Assembly: GCA_001873075.1 (NCBI GenBank)
Contig: MNYL01000079.1
Coordinates: 1 to 10,476, forward strand
DNA: 10,476 nucleotides
Source of the DNA: Fibrobacteres bacterium CG2_30_45_31
GTDB taxonomy: Bacteria > Fibrobacterota > Fibrobacteria > Fibrobacterales > Fibrobacteraceae
Direction: 5' to 3'
Positions 6,207 through 10,476 of the stretch are shown here, piece after piece. The notes beneath the pieces were generated by a model. It did not search any database, was not told the DNA's origin, and saw nothing but the letters and a program-made list of their open reading frames with translations. Position 1 is the first letter of the stretch. The number at the start of each line of letters is the position of its first letter. The position numbers were made by a program, and so were the translations under genes.

Positions 6207-7583
6207 CTACATGACGAGTTCGAAGCTTTCTTCTGGGGATTCCTTATCTTGCTTATCCATGAAGATATCAAGCACCTTTTCCAACAATCGAAGCCCACCA
6301 CGATAACCGACAACGGGGAAATAGGAATGTCCCACGCGGTCATAAATCGGGAAGCCGATCCGAATCAATGGAATGCCTTCATCTCTTGCGATATACTTGC
6401 AATAAGTATTTCCCAGAATTAAATCAGGCTTGTGATTCTTAATCAACTGATGGAAATAGAACATATCGGCGTTAGCACCCGTTTTCACGATAACCTCTTC
6501 GCCGCAAAGTTCCTTGATGCGAGCATCAAACTTCGGACCTGCCGCAGAACCACTCACCACATGGAGCACTTTCATATCCACATCGCGACAAAACTGAGCC
6601 ATGCCAAGCACGAGATCAGGATCACCCACGAGTGAAACCGTCTTTCCATGAGTGTACTGATTCATATCCAGCATCACATCCAAGAGCTGTCCACGTTCCA
6701 GCATTACAGAATCCGACACAGCGACACCCGCGGCCAATCGCAACGCATCCACAAAAGTATCCGTTCCGCTCAGACCTATCGGTAAATCAAGAATCTCGCA
6801 AGGAACTTTACACTTTGTATCCAACAGTTTTGCAGCAGCCGAAGCGCCCAACCGCCCTAAGGCTAAGGTCTTCGTGGAATCACCCGCACTCTTGATCTGT
6901 TCCAGTGTGGCTCCTCCGCGAGGATACATGCGGAACTTGCCGTCCATAGGACCATTCACCACATCCGAAGTATCCGGGAACATCACATATTTGATTCCCA
7001 TTTCATCCGCAATGTGTTTGATCTCACTCATATCGCTCGGTTCAATAAAACTCGGGATCAAATTAATTTGATCTAATTTAGCACCCGTTTTTTCCGAGAA
7101 ATACTGGACAAAACTTGCCGTCATATTCGCGTAGCCTGTCACATGGGAACCCTTGAAGCTCGGCGTATTCGTATGCAATACCCGCTTACCCTCAGGAATT
7201 TTCCCTTCCGTAATAGCCTTGTTGATAATTTGAGCCAAATCATCACCGATCACTTCCGAAAGGCAAGTGGTGTGCACGGCGATCACATCCGGATCGTACA
7301 AAGCGAAGATGTTGGTAATAGCTTCGAGGATATTCGCCTGTCCGCCAAAAACCGAAGCTCCTTCCGTGAAAGAACTCGTCGTCGCCATAATCGGATCTTT
7401 GTAATGCCTGGTGAGGGCACTGCGATGGTAAGCGCAACAACCTTGAGAACCATGACTGTGCGGAAGGCACTTATGGACTCCCAACGCCGCGTACATGGCA
7501 CCGATTGGTTGACATGTCTTTGCCGGATTGATGGTCAAGGCGGAGCGTTCTGTGATTTCTTCTGGTGTATGTCTTAATAGCAT
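6207..7583 (-). CDS. nifK: NifK, nitrogenase MoFe protein beta subunit
   Basis: Forms the alpha2-beta2 MoFe protein with NifD and shares the P-cluster, which relays electrons from NifH to FeMo-co. The P-cluster cysteines are visible as Cys24 (NPAKTCQPIGA), Cys49 (HGSQGC) and Cys107 (HTTCLSEVIGDD), matching Azotobacter beta C70, C95 and C153. TNTPSFKGSHVTGY carries the serine equivalent to beta S188. At 458 residues it lacks the roughly 50-residue N-terminal extension of proteobacterial NifK and has the short form of the Clostridium pasteurianum type; NifD carries a compensating insertion. The ATG at 7583 has GGAGG 5 nt upstream and lies 16 nt after nifD, as expected for co-translation of the two subunits. 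Confidence 0.97.
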   Translation of the reverse strand: MLLRHTPEEITERSALTINPAKTCQPIGAMYAALGVHKCLPHSHGSQGCCAYHRSALTRHYKDPIMATTSSFTEGASVFGGQANILEAITNIFALYDPDVIAVHTTCLSEVIGDDLAQIINKAITEGKIPEGKRVLHTNTPSFKGSHVTGYANMTASFVQYFSEKTGAKLDQINLIPSFIEPSDMSEIKHIADEMGIKYVMFPDTSDVVNGPMDGKFRMYPRGGATLEQIKSAGDSTKTLALGRLGASAAAKLLDTKCKVPCEILDLPIGLSGTDTFVDALRLAAGVAVSDSVMLERGQLLDVMLDMNQYTHGKTVSLVGDPDLVLGMAQFCRDVDMKVLHVVSGSAAGPKFDARIKELCGEEVIVKTGANADMFYFHQLIKNHKPDLILGNTYCKYIARDEGIPLIRIGFPIYDRVGHSYFPVVGYRGGLRLLEKVLDIFMDKQDKESPEESFELVM

Positions 7584-7599
7584 TTTATCCTCCGACGCG

Positions 7600-9240
7600 T
7601 TAGTTTGTCCATCCGTAATTCGCAGTCAACTCTGGGCTATCTTGCCATGGGGCCTTTGTCAGCTTAAACACTTTACTGTGTACAAGCCTATCGATTTCCC
7701 GGTAGAAATTGATCGCACCCACAAAACCCGCATAAGGGCCCATATAGTCATAGCTGTGAAGCTGTTTGAGCGGAATGCCTTGCTTCTGCACCACATACTT
7801 TTCTTTAACACCAGCGCAGATAACATCAGGATGGTACTTTTCGATCAACTTTTCCATTTCGTAATGGTTCAGATCATCAATGATCAGTGCCTTGTCCTTC
7901 ATTTCCGTCATCATGCCCCGATAATCATTGAAAGTAAAGCCTTCCGTTTTCATCTTCTCCATTTCTTCTTCACTCTTGCGGGCCTTATAACGCTCAGGAT
8001 CTTTTTCAACCTTTAATTCTTCGATATTACGAGAATCTGCATCGACCAGAATATTCGGGAGCACTTTGCGTCCCTCATAGTCATCGCGGTGCGCAAACTC
8101 ATACCCGGCCGCAATCGTTTCCATGCCCATTTCATCAAAGAGTTCCTGGTAGTGATGCGCACGAGAACCACCGACAAAAAGCATCACCTTTTTCCCTTGG
8201 CAACGAGCCTTCACTTCATCGCGAACTTTTCGTACCGCAACCATTTCGGCTTCGATCACTTTTTCGGTCTGTTCCATGAGGGCCTTGTCGCCAAAGAAAG
8301 CGGCAATCTTGCGTAAAGACTTTGCCGTCGCATCCGCACCGACAAAATTGACCTTAAACCATGGAATTCCATATTTGATTTCCATCATCTCCGCGAGATA
8401 GTTAATGGAACGATGGCACATGACCGTATTCAAATCCACAGTATGCGCACTAATGAATTCCTGGTAATTCGAATTTCCGCTAAACGTTGAATGAAGCGTA
8501 ATTCCGCAGGCCGCAACAATGCGTTCAATTTCAAAAGCATCACCACCGATATTATACTCACCGAGAATATTGAATCGGAATTTGCCAGGCTTTGGAGTAT
8601 CATCTAAACCCACAACATCGGTAAATACCTTATTGTTCGCCACATGATGCCCTGCAGATTGACTCACACCCTTGTATCCTTCGCAGGAGAATCCAAAAAT
8701 ATTGATATCAGGGTATTTTGCTTCCATCTCACGAGCCACCGCATGGACGTCATCACCAATAAGGCCCACGGGGCAAGTGGCAAAAATGCCAATCGCTTTC
8801 GGGTGGAAAAGAGCGACAGCTTCGTCAATCGCAGCCTTCAACTTCTTTTCACCGCCAAAGATAATTTCGTCTTCCTGGAGGTCCGTAGACATCGCATAAG
8901 TCATGTAATTGGGAGAATCAGGAGTTTCCGGTCTCGTCTGATTGCGACGCGTAGACCAGCTGTAAAATCCACAGCCGATGGGACCATGCGTAATTTGCAG
9001 AATATCGCGAGTCGGTCCAAGAACCACTCCCTTACATCCCGCATAAGAGCAGCCGCGCATCGTCAGAATACCTGGAATCGTTCTTGAATTCGCAAGAATT
9101 TCAGGAACTTGTTCTCCAGCATCTACCTGATTAATGACAATTTGCCTTTTTCTTTTTTTTGCCACTTTTGCGGGATACCGGGTAAGCATCTCTGACTTGA
9201 ATTCCTCAGTATCTACCGCCATATTTTCATCATGATCCAT
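7600..9240 (-). CDS. nifD: NifD, nitrogenase MoFe protein alpha subunit
   Basis: Catalytic subunit binding FeMo-co, where N2 is reduced to ammonia with H2 evolution. In this 546-residue protein the P-cluster cysteines are Cys64 (MRGCSYAGCKG), Cys90 (HGPIGCGFYSW) and Cys156 (ATCPVGLIGDD). The FeMo-co ligands are Cys275 (NTVMCHRS) and His495 (LHSYDYMGPY), equivalent to Azotobacter C275 and H442; the +53 shift reflects an insertion around residues 395-445. The active-site residues Val72, Arg98 (RRN), Gln194 and His198 (GVSQSAGHHVAN) are kept, so a working Mo enzyme is expected. No vnfG/anfG-type delta-subunit gene is present, and nifEN follow, which argues against an alternative nitrogenase. AGGAG lies 7 nt before the ATG at 9240. 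nifD follows nifI2 by 13 nt. Confidence 0.97.
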   Translation of the reverse strand: MDHDENMAVDTEEFKSEMLTRYPAKVAKKRKRQIVINQVDAGEQVPEILANSRTIPGILTMRGCSYAGCKGVVLGPTRDILQITHGPIGCGFYSWSTRRNQTRPETPDSPNYMTYAMSTDLQEDEIIFGGEKKLKAAIDEAVALFHPKAIGIFATCPVGLIGDDVHAVAREMEAKYPDINIFGFSCEGYKGVSQSAGHHVANNKVFTDVVGLDDTPKPGKFRFNILGEYNIGGDAFEIERIVAACGITLHSTFSGNSNYQEFISAHTVDLNTVMCHRSINYLAEMMEIKYGIPWFKVNFVGADATAKSLRKIAAFFGDKALMEQTEKVIEAEMVAVRKVRDEVKARCQGKKVMLFVGGSRAHHYQELFDEMGMETIAAGYEFAHRDDYEGRKVLPNILVDADSRNIEELKVEKDPERYKARKSEEEMEKMKTEGFTFNDYRGMMTEMKDKALIIDDLNHYEMEKLIEKYHPDVICAGVKEKYVVQKQGIPLKQLHSYDYMGPYAGFVGAINFYREIDRLVHSKVFKLTKAPWQDSPELTANYGWTN

Positions 9241-9253
9241 GATTTATCTCCTG

Positions 9254-9631
9254 TTAGTCGTCGAGGACTTCATCACCGCGCTCACCTGTGCGAACACGAA
9301 TTGAATCAGAAACTGGCATCACGAAAATTTTTCCGTCGCCACTTTTTCCAGTCTGGTTCTCTTTGATAATCGTATCGACCACTTTTTTTACCAAATGATC
9401 GGGAACCACCACAGAAATCATTCTTTTAGGAATCAGTCGGCCACCGTTTCCAAGCTGGTCCATTTTTTCTTCATATTCATGATCGATCCCCGTGAGCAAA
9501 TGAATTTCAACAATTCCCTTGCCACGACCAAGACAATCTTTTGCATGCATAGAAGTAATTCCGGCACCGCTCAGCGCACGCTTGGTCTGGTTGATTTTAT
9601 TCATGCGGACAATAGCCATTACTTCTTTCAT
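9254..9631 (-). CDS. nifI2: NifI2, PII-family regulator of nitrogenase activity
   Basis: A 125-residue GlnB-like protein of the NifI2 subgroup. It shows the PII start MKEVMAIVRMNK, the T-loop entry LGRGKG (residues 34-39) followed by a loop unlike GlnB and lacking the uridylylated-tyrosine motif, LIPKRMISVVVPD, and the nucleotide-binding C-terminus TGKSGDGKIFVMPV ending in RVRTGERG. In Methanococcus maripaludis NifI1 and NifI2 together bind the MoFe protein and block it after ammonium addition, relieved by 2-oxoglutarate with ATP; the same role is inferred here. Its ATG directly abuts the nifI1 stop codon (no spacer), with GAGGAG inside the nifI1 3' end, so production is probably coupled to nifI1. 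nifD follows after 13 nt. Confidence 0.93.
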   Translation of the reverse strand: MKEVMAIVRMNKINQTKRALSGAGITSMHAKDCLGRGKGIVEIHLLTGIDHEYEEKMDQLGNGGRLIPKRMISVVVPDHLVKKVVDTIIKENQTGKSGDGKIFVMPVSDSIRVRTGERGDEVLDD

Positions 9632-9973
9632 TTACTGCTCCTCGGCTGCGGTTAATTTAATGCCGGAACTAACCGTGTATACCTCATCCACAGGCGAAAT
9701 GAAAATTTTGCCATCGCCAAACGCGCCTTTAGAACCTGTACGTGCCACTTCCATAATAAGTTTCAGCACAAATTCTTTATCCGATGCTTTGACCACCATC
9801 ATGAGCATTTCCTTAGGAACCTCATCATAAGTGACATTGCCAATCTTAATGCCTCGCTGTTTACCACGGCCAGACACATTTATACGTGTCACCGCGGGAT
9901 AGCCTTCCGCCATCAATTTTTCCATCACCGCTTCTGTTCTTTCTGGCCGAATAATTGCCCGTATCATTATCAT
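9632..9973 (-). CDS. nifI1: NifI1, PII-family regulator of nitrogenase activity
   Basis: A 113-residue GlnB-like protein of the NifI1 subgroup, partner of NifI2 in 2-oxoglutarate-sensing inhibition of NifDK (known from methanogens). It shows MIMIRAIIRPE, the T-loop start VSGRGKQRG (residues 33-41), the NifI1-typical NVTYDEVPKEMLMMVV, and the nucleotide-binding GAFGDGKIFISPV near the C-terminus. The tyrosine at position 49 lies in the TYDE-PKE motif of NifI1 and is not the GlnB uridylylation motif. The ATG at 9973 has AAGGAG 7 nt upstream; an in-frame ATG two codons later is a less likely start by spacing. It lies 33 nt after nifH, between the genes for the two nitrogenase components, the usual place for nifI genes in anaerobes. 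Confidence 0.94.
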   Translation of the reverse strand: MIMIRAIIRPERTEAVMEKLMAEGYPAVTRINVSGRGKQRGIKIGNVTYDEVPKEMLMMVVKASDKEFVLKLIMEVARTGSKGAFGDGKIFISPVDEVYTVSSGIKLTAAEEQ

Positions 9974-10006
9974 AATGTTTCTCCTTGTATGAACTTTATT
10001 GTGTTA

Positions 10007-10476
10007 TCAGTTTGCGAGACCAAATTCCATCAACAGCTTTTCGAGTTCATCCATCTCCAGCGGTTTCGGAATGACAAAATTGGTATTTGTTTCTATCGCC
10101 CGCGCAAGCGCACGATACTCATCGGCTTGGCCCACTGTCGGATCAAATTCGATAACGGTCTTCTTGTTAATTTCAGCCTTCTGAACAATGTTATCGCGAG
10201 GGACGAAATAAATCATCTTGGTTCCAATCTTTTCGGCAAGGGCGATGATAAGTTCATCTTCGCGATCCGTTTTACGGCTGTTACAGATAAGGCCCCCTAA
10301 GCGCACCGTTCCTGATTCTGCAAACTTCCGAATACCTTTACAGATATTGTTCGCCGCATACATAGCCATCATTTCACCCGAACAGACGATGTAGATTTCT
10401 TCTGCCTTACCATCGCGAATCGGCATGGCAAAACCGCCACACACCACATCACCGAGCACATCATAAAAGACGTAAT
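10007..10476 (-). CDS. nifH: NifH, nitrogenase iron protein (dinitrogenase reductase), C-terminal 155 residues only
   Basis: ATP-dependent reductase that carries electrons one at a time to NifDK and also serves in FeMo-co maturation. The window contains the second half: YDVLGDVVCGGFAMPIRDG (switch II aspartates and the cluster cysteine equivalent to Azotobacter C132), EIYIVCSGEMMAMYAANNI, LGGLICNSRKTDRED, FVPRDNIVQKAEI, FDPTVGQADEYRALA, and a short end at LLMEFGLAN. The P-loop, switch I and the other cluster cysteine (C97, with R100, the ADP-ribosylation site in some species) lie beyond the right edge. The first in-frame GTG at 10459 is an internal valine of the VLGD motif, not a start. The C-terminus lacks the extension seen in proteobacterial NifH. 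nifH is presumably the first gene of the operon, with its promoter outside the window. Confidence 0.97.
   Translation of the reverse strand, partial: YVFYDVLGDVVCGGFAMPIRDGKAEEIYIVCSGEMMAMYAANNICKGIRKFAESGTVRLGGLICNSRKTDREDELIIALAEKIGTKMIYFVPRDNIVQKAEINKKTVIEFDPTVGQADEYRALARAIETNTNFVIPKPLEMDELEKLLMEFGLAN

Noticed and set aside
7600..9240. Vanadium or iron-only nitrogenase alpha subunit instead of NifD
   Set aside because: There is no delta-subunit gene between the alpha and beta genes, nifEN follow directly, and the sequence around the cofactor reads as Mo-type with the anaerobe insertion.
1..10476. CRISPR arrays, tRNA or rRNA genes, insertion sequences
   Set aside because: No regularly spaced repeats, tRNA-like folds or transposase motifs were seen; the window is almost fully coding.

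Overview
The window holds one minus-strand block of ten genes, read from high to low coordinates. Nine form a compact molybdenum nitrogenase (nif) operon: nifH (3' part only) - nifI1 - nifI2 - nifD - nifK - nifE - nifN - nifB - a thioredoxin-like [2Fe-2S] ferredoxin gene. A terminator follows, and then gpmI, a glycolytic phosphoglycerate mutase gene on the same strand that runs off the left edge. I support no gene on the plus strand; the long plus-strand reading frames are shadows of the nif genes and gpmI.

Organism: nifI1-nifI2 between nifH and nifD, a NifD with an insertion of about 50 residues, a NifK without the N-terminal extension, a NifB with a C-terminal NifX-like domain and a Clostridium pasteurianum-type 2Fe ferredoxin together point to the nitrogenase lineage of strict anaerobes (clostridia, green sulfur bacteria, sulfate reducers, Fibrobacter-like bacteria, methanogens). 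Strong GGAGG-type ribosome sites and the bacterial-type gpmI indicate a bacterium. I cannot fix the genus; Fibrobacterota is one low-confidence candidate, from general impression only.

Layout: nifH 10476-10007, nifI1 9973-9632, nifI2 9631-9254, nifD 9240-7600, nifK 7583-6207, 70-nt spacer with a hairpin, nifE 6136-4778, nifN 4781-3369 (4-nt ATGA overlap with nifE), nifB 3350-2091, ferredoxin 2065-1757, 175-nt intergenic region with nested inverted repeats and a canonical terminator, gpmI 1581-1. Three starts (nifE, nifN, nifB) are set here downstream of the longest open frame because a Shine-Dalgarno site and family N-termini support the shorter form.

How it works together: NifB makes the iron-sulfur core of the cofactor, NifEN matures it to FeMo-co, NifDK carries it and reduces N2, and NifH delivers electrons with ATP hydrolysis. 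NifI1/NifI2 are PII-family proteins that, in relatives, bind NifDK and switch activity off when nitrogen is plentiful. The ferredoxin may donate electrons or protect or assist the enzyme. The operon promoter, nifV and any nif regulator lie outside the window. I see a well-known type of system in good order, not an undescribed one; the points worth a second look are RNA structures at the nifK/nifE junction and the operon end, and a few protein details.
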